Shown here: piece after piece, positions 45,060-58,039 of the stretch | Layout of the letters: every line of letters begins with the position of its first letter | How positions within the stretch are numbered: the first letter of the stretch is position 1 | Assembly (NCBI GenBank): GCA_003255025.1 | Contig: QANY01008723.1 | Span: 1,612,001 to 1,676,000 of the forward strand | Reading direction: 5' to 3' | From: Datisca glomerata | Taxonomy: Eukaryota > Streptophyta > Magnoliopsida > Cucurbitales > Datiscaceae | DNA length: 64,000 bases | The notes under the pieces: model-generated | What the model saw: the letters and a program-made list of their open reading frames with translations, nothing else | Told to the model about the DNA's origin: nothing | Database searches by the model: none | Program-made: the position numbers and the translations under genes

Positions 45060-46317
45060 CCCCGCCGCAGTAAATATACATTTTGGTATTAACTTGCTTA
45101 CATAGTTTTTTGAGAATGTTAATATACAAATATTTATAAACCTGCTTATTTATAACAATACACAATAATTCTGCAAAATTTGTTATTTTATAACTATACA
45201 AAATAATTCTGCAACATCTATTTATCATCAATGTACACGATAACTTACAAAACCCCTTTTATTTACAATTGTACACAATAATATACAAAGTCTGTTTATC
45301 ATCCTTGTACACAATAACTTACAAAAATTCATTTATCTTCACTATACACAATAATCATATACAAAAGATGACACAATAATGTCTACTTAGAGGGATGCTC
45401 AGCCAAGACAAGCCTATTTATTATGTCCTATCTTTTGATGTTCTTATTCAAACACTTAATAACCTCTAGCTCACAGTCGTTATTGTCTTCTGAAATAACC
45501 TGTAGCTCACCAAATTTCTCAGAAATGGAAAATGGGCGAGTGTTTGAACAAGAACATAAAAAAATAGGACACAATAATGTAATACAATATTATCTATCCC
45601 TTCATTTTTTTCCTCTTCTCAAGCCTTTGCTTTAAAGTAGGACTCGTCTTCAGTGGTAGCCGGGTCTCCGAGATAGATGAGTTCGTATTATAAAATAAAC
45701 CAATGCTATCATGTAACATATCATACGAGAAGTTTCAAGGATGGTTGGTGATCTTCAAATAAATGTTACACCAAAGATCGTGAGATTTATACTCCTGTAA
45801 AAATATTCTCAATATTCAACAAACTATCATACACCTCAACATATTCAACATCGATAGCCATAAACGATTAACTCCAGAACAATCAGAAAATTTCCAATTA
45901 CATAACTAAAAGAAGCCTAACTCCAAACTAAAGTAAAACAAAAAACAGAGCTGTAACATTCACCAAACTATCATGCACCTCAATAAATTCAATAATAACA
46001 ACCACAAATGAGCAAATCCACAACAATCAGAAAAGTCTCAATTACATAACTAAAAGTTTCCAACTAAAACAAAACAGAAAACGAGATGCTCTAAGGCTTG
46101 AATATTCACCATGCACCTCAACATATTCAATACTGATAGCCATAAACGAGCAAGTCCACAAGAATAAAGGAACTCTAACAAATAACCAGTAATGACAACA
46201 ACAAATGAGTAAATCCAAAATAATCACAAAATTCCTAATTATAGAACTAAAATAACCCGAAACTATAACAAACAAAAAACAAAGCTCTCAAGTTTAACAA
46301 AATGTAAACAATATTTG
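45060..46317. repeat. AT-rich DNA with two tandem repeat sets
   Basis: At about 45140-45390 a unit of about 45-60 bp recurs with ACACAATAATNTACAAA and TTTATCATCNNTGTACAC words. At about 45825-46290 a unit of about 140 bp recurs three times, with CACCTCAACATATTCAA, CCATAAACGAGCAA and CAATTACATAACTAAAAG words. The sequence separates the MULE transposase from the Ulp1 pseudogene and contains no gene. Confidence 0.6.
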
Positions 46318-49201
46318 ACAAATTACCTAGGAGAGATAGTCGACAACAATTCCTGCTCTGATGTCATCCATATATCTCAAGACCTATACATCACTATCAC
46401 TCATGTAAATGTAATAATAAGTGCATCATTCAAGGGTGAATGAAGCTCAATCAAATTCGCGATCAGTGAACTTACCCATTTGATTGGGTGACCACTTGGG
46501 GTGGCCTTGCAATTTTGAAGGAAGAGAAGATTATTGGCGGGGGCAACAAATCTATGAGTTAAGGCCCAAATATCAAGTCCATACCTTCTAACTATAATTT
46601 CATTCACAAAATATAAAAAGGTAATTAATGTTAAAATCATACATGCTATAAGACAAATTACAAGTCATGATGAAGGGTTAGAACATACAATCTTTTTCAC
46701 CTTTTCGGTCCATCTCGCGTTAAGTCGGCCATCTGGCAAGGTGTCCCGTACACTGACTTCCTCGTCCATGATGGAGATCTTGGTCATAAACCAATGATCT
46801 CTACCATTGTGTATCGGAATACAGATCTAGATTACACAATACATTTACATAATCATACTAAGTCAACATTTAATATCTTAACTACATTAAATTTACTTAC
46901 CGTAGTTTCTAGCTCAAGCGTTGGCGCGTATCTATCCACGATATTGTGTTTCCTTACAAAATTAGGAAGCTTTACTAGTTTGGAAACACATTGACTCTGC
47001 AGTGGAATATCAAAAACATGATACACAACGTACATACAAACCTAAAATAAGGATGATACTGAGTAGATACTACAACAAAAAATGTGAGAAGTAACCAGAA
47101 TCAGTTGCTCATCGACGCATGACGAGCCTCCAAGGTCAAAATATTGACAAACAAGTCTATAAGGTCCAAGCCAAACCAATTTTCTGGACCGAGAGTCTTT
47201 AGGTCTCTCCGTTTAACATGGAGGCCAGAATTTCTAATGAGAATCTCACTGCAAATGACAAATAAAAGAAAAACTTAATCAAAATTTGGCTGTGATGGTG
47301 TGTCAAATGTTTTTAGATTAGTGTGACTACTACCCATCCTCTAATCTTTTCTAAAAAATATACTCCACTAAACGCTCATTTTTCACTTCTAGTGGATCCT
47401 CTAACATGTACGGACCCATTTTAAATACCTTCTTGTTGCATTTAGGGAGTGGCTTACCTTTCAAATAGGGCAAACTGAGTAGATGACCATCTTTCGTCTC
47501 TCAAGTGCTGCGCAACTTCATCGGGAATTGGCTTTCGGTAGACTCGGACAAGACTTGTTTAACCTACCAAAACAGAGCCCCAAGTAAGGTGTTAGATTAA
47601 TATTAAGATTATACATGTTATATATATTGAAAAGATGAAATATGAATAAACAGAATAATACCTTTCGACGTCCTTTAGTTGTTCCAGTCATAAATGGTTT
47701 CCTGACCAATATCAGGCTAGTGAATGCATGGTTTGAAGCATCCAGCTGGATGCACCTTTCATCATTATCACCTTTATATAAAGATGATGAAGAGACCAGA
47801 AGCTCTTCTTCGTGGGAGGGACTCATATCCTCATCAAAACCTCCTTGCTCTTTAGCTTGAGTCAGGATGACGTGTGGCTCATCGTATTGGGCTCGAGACT
47901 TACCAGTGTCTTGTTCCAAAAGACTCACCAACGTTGTGCACATATTTTCTTGGACAGCCATCATCTTTCTCTACTCCTCTATAAATTGTAAAATATCCGC
48001 CCTCATGGAGGTGGACTCCGCTTGAAGAGCGATCACTTGTGCACTCAAAGCATCTAACCCGACAGCTTGCTCTTCAGGTAGATTTGCACACACGACCTCG
48101 CGAATGTGCTTACACTCACGGTCCTCCCAATTCTTGTGGTCGCCCAAAACGGCTTGCGTGGTTGTACCGATCTACGTAATACAAATATATGTGTATTTGT
48201 AATAAATAATCAATGGTAATATAACCAACGAAATTTTTAATATTCTCAAACGGTTACCGCACAACTTTTTGGCGAAGCTTCTCCTCCCCTTGATTTTACA
48301 AAATAAATAATTTTTGCAACGGCCCTACCGTTTCACCTTAGCGATGAAGGCTGGTTCAAGTCAACATAGTGGGCAGACATGCCAACTTCTCAAGATAAAA
48401 CAGTTGCATTGAAATGAACTTATTAGTAAATATACATATGTTATAATGCGAAAGTAATACTAATGTACACTAAATAAGTAAATATATTACCTGTATAAAT
48501 AACAAGCATCCGGTAATGCTATGGTGGTGGTTATTTTGATACCTTGCGACACCATCCATAAAATCTTTAAAACAAGCAGAAGCCCAATTCTTCTATTGGA
48601 TGGTCGCGGGTGACTTCACAACGTGTAATCATGAATGACTGACGATTAGTTTTGATCGAGGAGATAACAAAACCCCGTCAGTGTACAATAGAAAGGCATG
48701 CCTCCAATAGTCACTGTCAGACTCCTCAATCAAGAATTTTGACAAGGCATTCACCTGAATATCACCTTTGGCGTTCACCCACTTCGTCTTTAGATCTTTT
48801 ATCTCATTCACATCACCATCGAATTTGATCTCCTGCCCACCGTCAAAGATGCCCAGTATAGAAGTCACATAATTTATGGTTACTTCGAGTGTCGACCCAT
48901 GGACATTCAACGTGTAGGTGGCTAGATCAAAGCAACCTAATAGTTACCGCAACAAGTTCCTCTTCATCTTGTGACATTTAATATCCAACAACCCTCTGAA
49001 TCCCATCTCCACGATCGCTCTCCTATTCCCCTCATCAAAATTTACAACAAGATCTGCAAATTTCTTAGGTGTACAATGTGTGAGCAACTTTCGTTTAAAG
49101 ACTAGCCTTCTCACATGACTAGGACTGGGTTGTTCCGCTCCGTTTTCAATGGCATGGATTTCATTTTCCTTCAAATAATTAAGTTTGACTACCTTCGTCA
49201 T
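46318..49201 (-). pseudogene. Ulp1-type protease gene, TE-associated, broken
   Basis: On the minus strand, 49201-48940 and 48910-48600 match the N-terminal region of plant Ulp1-like transposon proteins (G-F-R-G-L-L-D-I-K-C, N-V-H-G-S-T-L-E-V-T, I-L-G-I-F-D-G-G-Q-E-I). A helical, acidic linker follows (48180-47660). The protease part starts near 47250 (V-K-R-R-D-L-K-T-L-G-P-E-N-W-F) and has H-W-F at about 46797-46789 and R-D-T-L-P-D at about 46755-46738, the His and Asp of the triad. The segment where Cys should lie, before L-R-Y-M-D-D at about 46385-46340, lacks the usual D-C-G and has a stop. Ulp1 enzymes remove SUMO; this copy appears inactive. Confidence 0.72.
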
Positions 49202-51320
49202 AGGTTTTCACTTTAAAGTTAGATCTTTTCGTGTCTGCATATCAAAAACTCACTTAAATTACAATCAAAATTTATCAATTCCATGTTATAATGTAATGTT
49301 TGTTTAAACATACTTACTTCATGACCACTAATATTTTCATCTTCCGCCCTCATTTTAGCACATTCTTTCACACTGTTTTAGTTTTAAACAACCACATTAA
49401 CATTGCAATAGTTTATATAAAAATATGTAACATCAAATTGATGATCTCATTATTTATTTATAAGTATACAAAGAAACCCTTTTGTGCCTTCTTCACGTTG
49501 ACATTTGTGTTAGCCATTTGAAATATATGTTACTTTGTCTTCTTATCATGATTATCCATGATACTAATTTATAATGGATTGGACATCATCTAGTAAGAAT
49601 GCTAAAATGGCATACCAATGTTATTTTCTTGTATACATCTGCCCGTATTATGTTATTAATCAGGTTTATGCAATGACTATTTGAGATAACGAATTAATTG
49701 GAAGTGACATATATAAAAAATATTAATAAATGATAAACATGATGTGAATGTCAATGGCTTGCAAAAATCGACGCAAGATTTCACGAAAATATGGTTATGT
49801 AAAGAATTTAAAGAATGTAAGAAACTTAGTTGATGTAGTTGCAACATGCTCTTCTTCAAGTTTTTTTTACAATTTATCATGTTAAAAGAATCATATTAGT
49901 AGATTTTCACAACGTAGGTAAGCTAGTTAAAAACTCTATAAACGTGAAAATTTCTATAATCATACAAAAAAATGATGTTGATAATGTAGTTCTCTCTAAA
50001 GTAAGAATTTACTTTTATTTGATTGCTTGAAGGATAACATGTACAATGGTATTCATCTAATAACAAACTTACACATGAAATAACATAGTTTTCATGAAAG
50101 AAAACAACCTCAAATAATATCTCCTTCCAACTACAATATTCCGTATAGAAACATGAAAAAGACAAAAAATGAGAAACTAGTGTACAACATAACAAGTTCC
50201 ATTTGATTAAGTAAATCCGATTCAATCTAATGATATCGAGGCATAAATTCTTATACGAGTTCACATTCCATAAGTAAATGACTAATAACTTTGTCAATAT
50301 CGACAAGTCTTCCCTATTGATGACCATTAATCAAGAGGTTTCACTGCAAAAAAATAAGGATACACTTTTACAATTGGGTGAAAATCCAACTTCAAAACAA
50401 TGTTATTTTTTCAAGTAAATCTATTCTAACTATAATAAAATATTAATCTCATTTGTCAAGAGCAACCCACAACATTAAGACATGGACATAATCCAACCTT
50501 TTTCCAAAGCATAAACAATGAAGTAAAGAAACATTACACAAAAATGTCAATAGAATACATAAATCGTTCATCTACAAAGATAACCCGACAAGTATACCAA
50601 ACATATCAAACTATTCTACAACCATATATTTTATTGTCTTATAAAACTATAGTCATCTATAGATATATTCATAATGATCATTTGTAAACTGAGAGATCAC
50701 AGCAAGGTTGCTATACAAAATAAACGAACTTAACAAAACTAGCTAAACAAAATAGATCTAACTAAGAACATCCACAACACACTCTCTACATAGATTAGCA
50801 AAAACAAAAAATGCATGACCTCTATCTGGTGAAAAATGTGTAATCATATTAGCATTTCGTTATAACAAAGATGAAGATCCATTCACATTTTCTTAGATCT
50901 ATTGTAAGAAATGTGTAAAGTATGAAATGTCCAACTAAGAAGATATTCATTTTGATATGAGCAATTAACCTTATGACAAATTAAGTTTAAGGAACTCAAT
51001 ACCTGTCTGTTCGACCAACTGGGCCCAACAAATCACTGCACATTTACAAATAGTACGTTATAGTTTTCATGAGAAAACACTAAAGAAGTATGCTTCTAGT
51101 TGCAGATCAATTATGTCGAGTTTATATAAAAGAGCCACTTACTGAGAATGTAAATGCGAAAGTAGAGAAGAATAAAAATCGTAAGCAGACCGCCTTTGTG
51201 ACATCAATAATATGTTCAGCCCATTGAGCTCACAACACTCACATAAAACTATTCAACTATAATACAAGCCATGACAATACTGTCCAGCCCAACCAATAAG
51301 TTGAAATGCACAAGATCCCG
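49202..51320. other. AT-rich intergenic or transposon-terminal DNA
   Basis: No supported gene. A small frame on the minus strand (50327-49923) has no family resemblance. The region could include the upstream end of the transposon that carries the Ulp1 pseudogene. I could not find inverted ends. Confidence 0.45.
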
Positions 51321-51540
51321 AAAAGATGTTCTAGACAAACTATAAATGTAAAACTCATTTCATTGTAGAATGCTTAAGTATATCAGCAATGAAATTCATA
51401 TAATCCTCTCCTACCTCAAGAGCATAATACAAAAGATGATCTAGACGAGCTGTAAATAAAAAACTCCTTTTATTGTAGAATGCTTAAATATATTAGTAAT
51501 GAAATTCATATAATCCTCTCCTACCTCAAGAGCATAATAC
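51321..51540 (+). repeat. 110-bp tandem duplication
   Basis: Units 51321-51430 and 51431-51540 are adjacent and similar throughout. Both begin AAAAGATG and end TACCTCAAGAGCATAATAC. They differ at scattered bases. No other copies are seen nearby. Confidence 0.9.
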
Positions 51541-52668
51541 ATCTCATAAAAATACGTTCTCACAGTAGAAATTTCATAGATACAAATACATCTCCTATCT
51601 CAAAAGCCTAAATTTAATGGATAAAAATACCTTCTCACAACAAATATAATATTTATACTAATTAAAATGGATAAGTTAGCTTCAATTTGTTTGTCAATCA
51701 AAATAGAACGAAAACCCTAAATCGATGAAGAAATTTCTACAATGAACGAAGATTTATATTTGTAGCTTGAGGAAGAAATTTAAAAAAATTCAAATAAAAA
51801 AACTTCTCAAACAAGAGGAAGAAAAATGATATTAGGCAGAGAGAGAGAGCTCGATTATACTTGGGTATCATTGAAGTTGAAGGATTCGTGAACATACTAA
51901 ACTTAAATCGTGAGAGAGATCAACGATGACCGAGAGAGAGCATCGATGATTGAGAGAGCATCGATGGCTGAGAGAGAGCACTGACGACAGAGAGAGATCA
52001 TCAATGATGAAGATAGAGAGCTGACGATGGAGAGAAAGAACTGACGACAAACACAAAGAGAGAGAGCCTGGAGATTGGGGGTGAAAATCACGTGGCCTTG
52101 ACTGAGTTTGGTGAAGCTATGGAGTTGAGCTTTCGAAGGAGAAAACTTTCGAAGGTGAAGGAGAAATCTTTCGAAGGAAACTTTCTAAGAAAGAGACAAA
52201 GTGGTAACCTGCAACTCATTCAACATGTAATATCCTTTTCTCTACTTTATTTTAATCTAATAGCTGAGAGTCTCTTTGCCTCATCTAATGGCTATGAAGA
52301 CTCCAAACACCAATGCTGGGAAAAAATTTTCCTGCATTGGAGAGCTTCCCTATATAGAGAAAGGGAAAGATACAAAGATTGAAAGATTGGATATTTACCT
52401 AACCTCTTTGTTTTCAAATGAAGTTTTATTTTTATCCCAATATTTAACTTTTTGTACCAAATACTTTTAGAAGGAAAAGACAAATTCCTCCTAACAATAA
52501 GTGATTGATCAATCTTTTAAAAATTTCATTCAATGAAAATTATATAAGTAAATACATGGGACAATATTTAAAGATAATTATTTTCATAATAAATTATATA
52601 AGTTCTTATAGAAGATACCGAATACTAATGAGTTGTTCTATCTTCACATATTTTTATTTTAAGTACGT
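51541..52668. other. AT-rich DNA with a GAGA-rich imperfect array
   Basis: At about 51838-52070 words such as GAGAGAGCATCGATGA and GAGAGAGCACTGACGA recur at irregular 24-30-bp steps. On the minus strand this is a CT-rich tract of the kind found in plant leaders, but no following gene is seen on that strand. The remaining sequence, including a small frame at 52092-52382, shows no recognisable product. Confidence 0.5.
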
Positions 52669-53040
52669 AGATCATAACTGAATATGCTAATAAAAATTCA
52701 AAATAAAAAGGTAATTGTATAAGCAATTGAAAACATCCTACGATGTTAGGGGAAATTTATATTTGCTAATTTAGATCATAACGGAATATGCTATTAAAAA
52801 TTCAAAATAAAAAGATAATTGTATAAGCAATTGAGAACATCCCACGATGTTAGGAGAAATTTAGATTTGATTATTTAGATCATAATGAATATTTTAATAA
52901 AAATTTAAAACAAAATAAAAAAGATAATTGTATAAACAATTGAGAACATCCCACGTAATTAAGAAAAAATGTTATTTNATAATTATGTAAGCAATCGAGA
53001 ACATCCCACGTTTTTAAGATAATTGTTGTTTACTCTTATT
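52669..53040 (+). repeat. Tandem repeat, about 113 bp, three to four degenerate copies
   Basis: Each unit holds TTAGATCATAACNGAATATG, AAAATTCAAAATAAAAAG and GATAATTGTATAAGCAATTGAGAACATCCCACG. The last copy is shortened. An N occurs at 52978 inside the array, so the assembly may be unsure about the copy number. Confidence 0.8.
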
Positions 53041-53713
53041 TTATATTTAATTAGAAAAGGGTGGAATGAGGGAATAGAAAATTATGGTCAACCCAACTTG
53101 ATTATTAACTTAATTAAATTGAAAAATATCTAAAAAACTAAATCACTCTACTAAAATGGCTAAATGATCCAATTTCCGTAAAATAACAGTGGTATGTTTC
53201 AATTTTTTCATGATAATAGTTTTGAATAGATATCAAAGATGTTCCATTAGGTTATTTTTTGGAGAACTATAAAACTGACCAATTTTCTAACTCAAACTAT
53301 AAAAATAATCAAGAACTTTTTTTGCAAAAATGAAGAAAATAATGTAAATAATATATTTACTTTTGTGTAATTTTTGTAAATAAGTTATTTATTTAATCAA
53401 TTTTCTGACTTTTTTTTATAGTTTTAGCTCCATTGTTTGCTTTTCTTGTCATTTTTCGTTATTTTTTCATAGATGATTCCAAATTTACCTTTATGATGTT
53501 GGAGCTTCATTTATAGAAGCTTAAGCTTATATGCATGCTCTCTTCACATGCAATTAAGACATTTGTCTATGCTTGCTTATATGTTTTTTAATAGATCTGC
53601 CTATGAAATTGGACATCTGCTTATTTGCAATTTTTGAAAAAAAATTAAAAGGATATTGTTTTGGAAAGTATAATAAAAACATAAAAAACATGTTTTTAGT
53701 TTTATCTTGTGTA
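53041..53713. other. AT-rich intergenic DNA
   Basis: No gene or repeat recognised before the Copia LTR. Confidence 0.5.
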
Positions 53714-54578
53714 TGTTGAGACTCTAGGTTTCATAGAGACTATTTTGATGATAACAAAATATTTTATGGGTACTAACATTTATAATCAAGTTGTAGAAAA
53801 TTATAAATATTGATGCATACATGAAGTTTAAAGATGAAGTATATCAAGACTTCAAACGATTGTTCAAAAGGTCTCGGTCTCGGTTGAAAAAAATGCTCCT
53901 ACGGCATTTGAAGTATCTTAGAATATATTGATAAAAGTGTTCGTGGCAAAAAATTGGAGAAAATAAAGTCAAATGATGAAAAAAGATGGAAGTGTTTTAA
54001 CAAGGTTCCATAAAACCCTATAAGTTTTTACAGTATTTCAGAAATGCTCTAAAAAGGCAGAGGAAAACTTGAGACATTCTGCCACGAGCGGTCGTCTACC
54101 CATCACCAGCGATCGACCGACCAAGACAGCGGTCGTTCGTTCCTTGCTCTAAAACCCCAACGACTATATTTTTTGACACCTATTAATAAAGGGTCCTTGA
54201 GCTTTGAAGCACAACAATTGAGCATAAAATTCCTATACTTTGCGAGAAGAAATCTTCATGATATTGTGAGAGAAAATTTGTATATCTATTATTTGAGAGT
54301 GCTTTTTTTATTGTGATCTTTTAATTTATAAAAGAGAAGTGCAGAGGCGTGACTGTAGCCCATAGAAGCTGATTGCTCCTCCTTGATTGGTGCTCATGAA
54401 ATCAATTGGTTGCAAAAGCTTAATCTTCATCCGTGAAGAACATCATGATTCGAGTGAAAACGTCAAGGAGGAGCCTTGGAACGTGAACATAGGCAAGGTG
54501 CACCGAACCATGTAAAAATCATTGTGTTCAATTCTACTTCCCTTATCATCTTTACATTATTGCATGATTATTAAGTCT

Positions 54579-54615
<37 letters not shown>

Positions 54616-54713
54616 TGAATCAATTCATTATAATTATTCTTGGAGATTATTCATTCTTAAATCTCAAATCACAAAACACACGCCCGCTCTAAGAGTGCCA
54701 TACTGATACAATA
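53714..54713 (+). repeat. 5' LTR of Copia copy 3
   Basis: It begins TGTTGAGACTCTAGG and ends GATACAATA; the primer site TTGGTATCAGAGCC follows. A (TA)n run (54582-54611) lies near the end. About 1.0 kb long. A GC-richer stretch with GATCGACCGACC at about 54085-54150 stands out in AT-rich DNA. Confidence 0.85.
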
Positions 54714-54714
54714 A

Positions 54715-54728
54715 TTGGTATCAGAGCC
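54715..54728 (+). other. Primer-binding site of Copia copy 3
   Basis: TTGGTATCAGAGCC sits two bases after the LTR end and matches the 3' end complement of plant initiator-Met tRNA, the usual Copia primer. Confidence 0.85.
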
Positions 54729-54989
54729 TGGTGGTCAGGAGTTTGACTCCCAAAGAAAGCATTGGGCCAGTATCCTGCCACGTGGCGGAGGCCTGAGAGG
54801 CCAAGTCATAGTCGAAACCTGAGCGTAGGTGTTCGAACTAAATAAGAGAAATAAAGTTGTGCTTTAACTACCAACTATAACTTTTAGTTCAACAGTAAAC
54901 TCTTGATCCTATAATTGATATCAGATCTTAGTGCTCAAATTAGTAAACTTCACCGTCTTGAGCTATGACATTTTTCTGTGGAATTTTTT

Positions 54990-55869
54990 ATGAACAATGA
55001 CAATCTATTTCTAGACCTCCTTTATTTGATGGAAATGATTTAAATTACTTGAACGCTAGAATGAGAATTTATTTTAAATCTATTGATTATGAATTATGAA
55101 AAATAGTTTAAAATGGTCCATATGTTCCAAAATCATTTGATTTAACTAAAAATGATAAAATCAAACTTTCTTTAAATTTTAAAACTCTAAACGTATTATA
55201 TTGTGTATTAGATAGAAATAAATTTAATTGAATTTCCATGTGTAATTCCGCAAAAGAATTTTGGCATGCGCTTGAAGTAACGCATAAGGGGACAAAAGAG
55301 GTAAAAGATTCTAAAGTTAGATTGCTCATGCGTAGTTATGAACTCTTCAAGATGAATGATTATGAATGTGTTAGTATAATATATTCTCGATTTATGAATA
55401 TTACAAATACTCTACAACCATTTGGAAAAACGTACTTGAATGATGAGCTTGTTAGAAAAATCTTGAGAAGCTACTAAAAGCGTGGGAAAGAAAGGTAACT
55501 GCGATCTAAGAAGCTAAAGATCTTAACATGCACCAACTTGAAGAACTCATGAGATCGTTGTTAATATACGAGATGAGATGCAAGGAAAGAGAAGAGTGTG
55601 CAACAATAAAAGAGAGCATGATATTTAAATCCAATGAAATCTCTACAAGTGAAGAAGAGGAAGATGATGATGAAGACCTAGTTCATTTCATGAAAAAGTT
55701 CAAGAATTTTCTAAAGAAGAGACAATGTACCTCAATCAATAAAGCTCAAGAAAATGATAGTTGCATCAAAAAACACGGAAATGTAAACTTATGCATCATG
55801 GTATATAAAGATGAGGTGATTAGACCCATCCTTTATGATAAATATCACAAGCTTAAAGAAATCACTTAA
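54990..55869 (+). pseudogene. Copia copy 3 gag, broken
   Basis: Text near 55255-55470 matches the Copia gag core: S-A-K-E-F-W-H-A-L-E-V-T-H-K-G-T, then Y-E-L-F-K-M-N, R-F-M-N-I-T-N-T-L, F-G-K-T-Y-L and K-I-L-R-S. Stops break the start (about 55090) and the end of this part (55475). The frame 55528-55869 is the acidic C-terminal linker. The zinc knuckle is gone. Confidence 0.85.
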
Positions 55870-56316
55870 GTTTTTAAGATATTTTGGTGTGTGTGTGAGC
55901 ACATTTTTTAAATAATATTTTTAATTTAAAATTCTTTAAGAAAAATGAATTATTTGAGAAAGAGCTATGATATTTATTATATTAAATGCTTTGAAAGAGA
56001 GATATATTTGAATTTAAATGAAAACTTCTATTATTTGAATTAGGGAGAATTTTAAATTTGTTTTGAATATAATCCCCAAATTTTTAATGTATTGTGGCAT
56101 CATATAACACATATTTAGGGGGAGATCTATGTGTTTCCTAAGAAGATAAATAATTTGTTTTGATTAACAAAGTGTACTCTTAAAACTCTTATAATGGGAG
56201 AATGTTACTAGTTTTTGATGATATAAAGGGGGGTGGGGGAGTTGTTGATTGCGATACTTTTATTGGCTTCTTATTTTATTTTACAATCAATATTTTGTTA
56301 TCATAAAAGGGGGAGA
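55870..56316. other. Non-coding remainder of Copia copy 3 up to the purine tract
   Basis: AT-rich, with no pol domain. It ends in AAAAGGGGGAGA (about 56305-56316), a purine tract directly before the 3' LTR start. A second purine-rich run (GGGGGGTGGGGGAG) lies at about 56227-56241. Confidence 0.6.
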
Positions 56317-56640
56317 TTATTGACTCTAGGTCTTATAGAGACTGTTTTGATGATAACAAAATATTTTATGTGTACCAACATTTATAATCAAGTTGAAGTA
56401 AATTGTAAATATTGTTGTACACATAAAGTTTGAAGATAAAGTATATCGAGACTTCAAGCGACTAGTCAAAAGGTCTCAATCTTGGTTGAGAAAAATGCTC
56501 CTAGGACATTTGAAGCATCTTGGAATATGTTAGTAAAAGTGTTCGTGGCAAAAAATTGGAGAAAATAAAATCAATTCATGGGAAAAATGGAAGAGTATTA
56601 ACAGGGTTCTAAAAACCCTTAAAAGTTGCTCCTAGGTCTC

Positions 56641-58020
56641 GGTGTTTGGGTTAAAAATGCAGATGTGACTTACTAGAGGCTTGTGAACAAGATATTCCAC
56701 AAACATATTGGAAAGACCATGGAAGTTTATGTAGACGACATGCTGGTGAAAAGTTGTAAACGAGAAGACCACATCATGGATCTTGATGAGGCTTTCTCAA
56801 TCCTAAGAGAAAGCTCCATGAAGTTGAATCCGGAGAAACGCACTTTTGGTGTAACAACGGGAAAGTTCTTGGGTCACTTGGTCATGCAACAGGGAATTGA
56901 GGTTAACCCAGATCAAGTAAAGGCCATAATGAAGATGAAGTCCCCTAGAAACCGAAAGGAGATACAAAGTTTGATCGAGAGGTTAACAGCTATAAACAGA
57001 TTCCTCTCGAGGTCAACAAATAAGTGCAAGCTTTTCTTTTCAAAGTTAAGAAAAAATTTCATCGACGACTAGGATGAAGAATGTGAAGAGGCCATCAAAA
57101 GAATCAAGGAATACTAGTCAACTCCCCAGTTGTTATCAAAACCAACACTTGGTGAACAACTGCTTCTATATGTAGCTGTATCAGAGACGACTGCCAGCGC
57201 CGTTCTTATTAGAGTGGAAGGAAGGAAACATATACTCGTGTATTTCATGAGCAAGAGTCTAGTAGTAACCGAAACTCGATACAAGAGAATTAAAAAATTA
57301 GTACTGGCAGTTGTGATAGCTTCGAGAAATCTGAGGCCTTACTTCTAAGCACATAACATAAGAGTCTTTACATATTCACCGATCAAGAGCTTGTTACCCT
57401 CATACGAAGTCAGCAGGAGAACGGCGAAATGGGCAATAGAGCTTGGCCAATATGAAATCCATTATGAGCCAATAACATCGATTAAGGGACAAGTACTGGC
57501 TGACTTTGTAGAGGACTTAACTAGTGATGAAAAGGAAGTCGACAATGGACCAAAGATCAAAGGAGAAAATGGGACCTAGAAGCTATACGTCGATGGAGCA
57601 TTGAATAATAAATATGGAAATTTGAGGTAACGAATGTAGAAATATTCTATGATCAATGCTAATCGTGAAACATGTTATGAGAGAATTCATAGTGAAAGAT
57701 GAAAGAGTGATCAGTTACTTGCAACGAGTGAAGGAGTTATTAAGTCTGCTGAAAAGCTACGAGATTCATCAGATCCCAAGAGTAGAAAATGGACACGCTG
57801 ATGCTTTGGCATACTTGGGGTCCTCACTACATTTGTCGCGTAAAAGAACTATACAAGTAGAATATCTCAAGAAGCAAAATATCTTATTCCCATTGAAGGA
57901 AGTGGCGGATGTGGAAATAGAGAGGGAACCAAGTTGTCAAGATGATGTAATTCAGTACTTAAAAGATGGGGTGTCACCTGATGATAAACTTCTTACAAGG
58001 AAAGTCTAATAGTAAAGTGC
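56641..58020 (+). pseudogene. Gypsy reverse transcriptase and RNase H, broken
   Basis: The frame begins F-G-L-K-N-A-D-V-T-Y (about 56646). It then has the active site Y-V-D-D-M-L-V-K-S (about 56731-56757), a connection segment and L-G-H-L-V-M. RNase H text is at 57130-57580 (L-L-L-Y-V-A-V-S-E-T-T-A-S-A-V-L, K-W-A-I-E-L-G-Q-Y-E-I). A second RNase-H-like segment reads L-Y-V-D-G-A-L-N-N near 57578, then P-R-V-E-N-G-H-A-D-A-L-A near 57773. An in-frame stop occurs at about 56674, with others at 57070, 57115 and 57345. Two RNase H-like parts in series fit the dual RNase H of Tat elements. Confidence 0.85.
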
Positions 58021-58039
58021 CAGTTACTACTTAATTAAT

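Noticed and set aside
51868..52091. Minus-strand frames of about 62 codons rich in Ser and Leu
   Set aside because: They come from the GAGA/CT repeat and have no independent support as protein.
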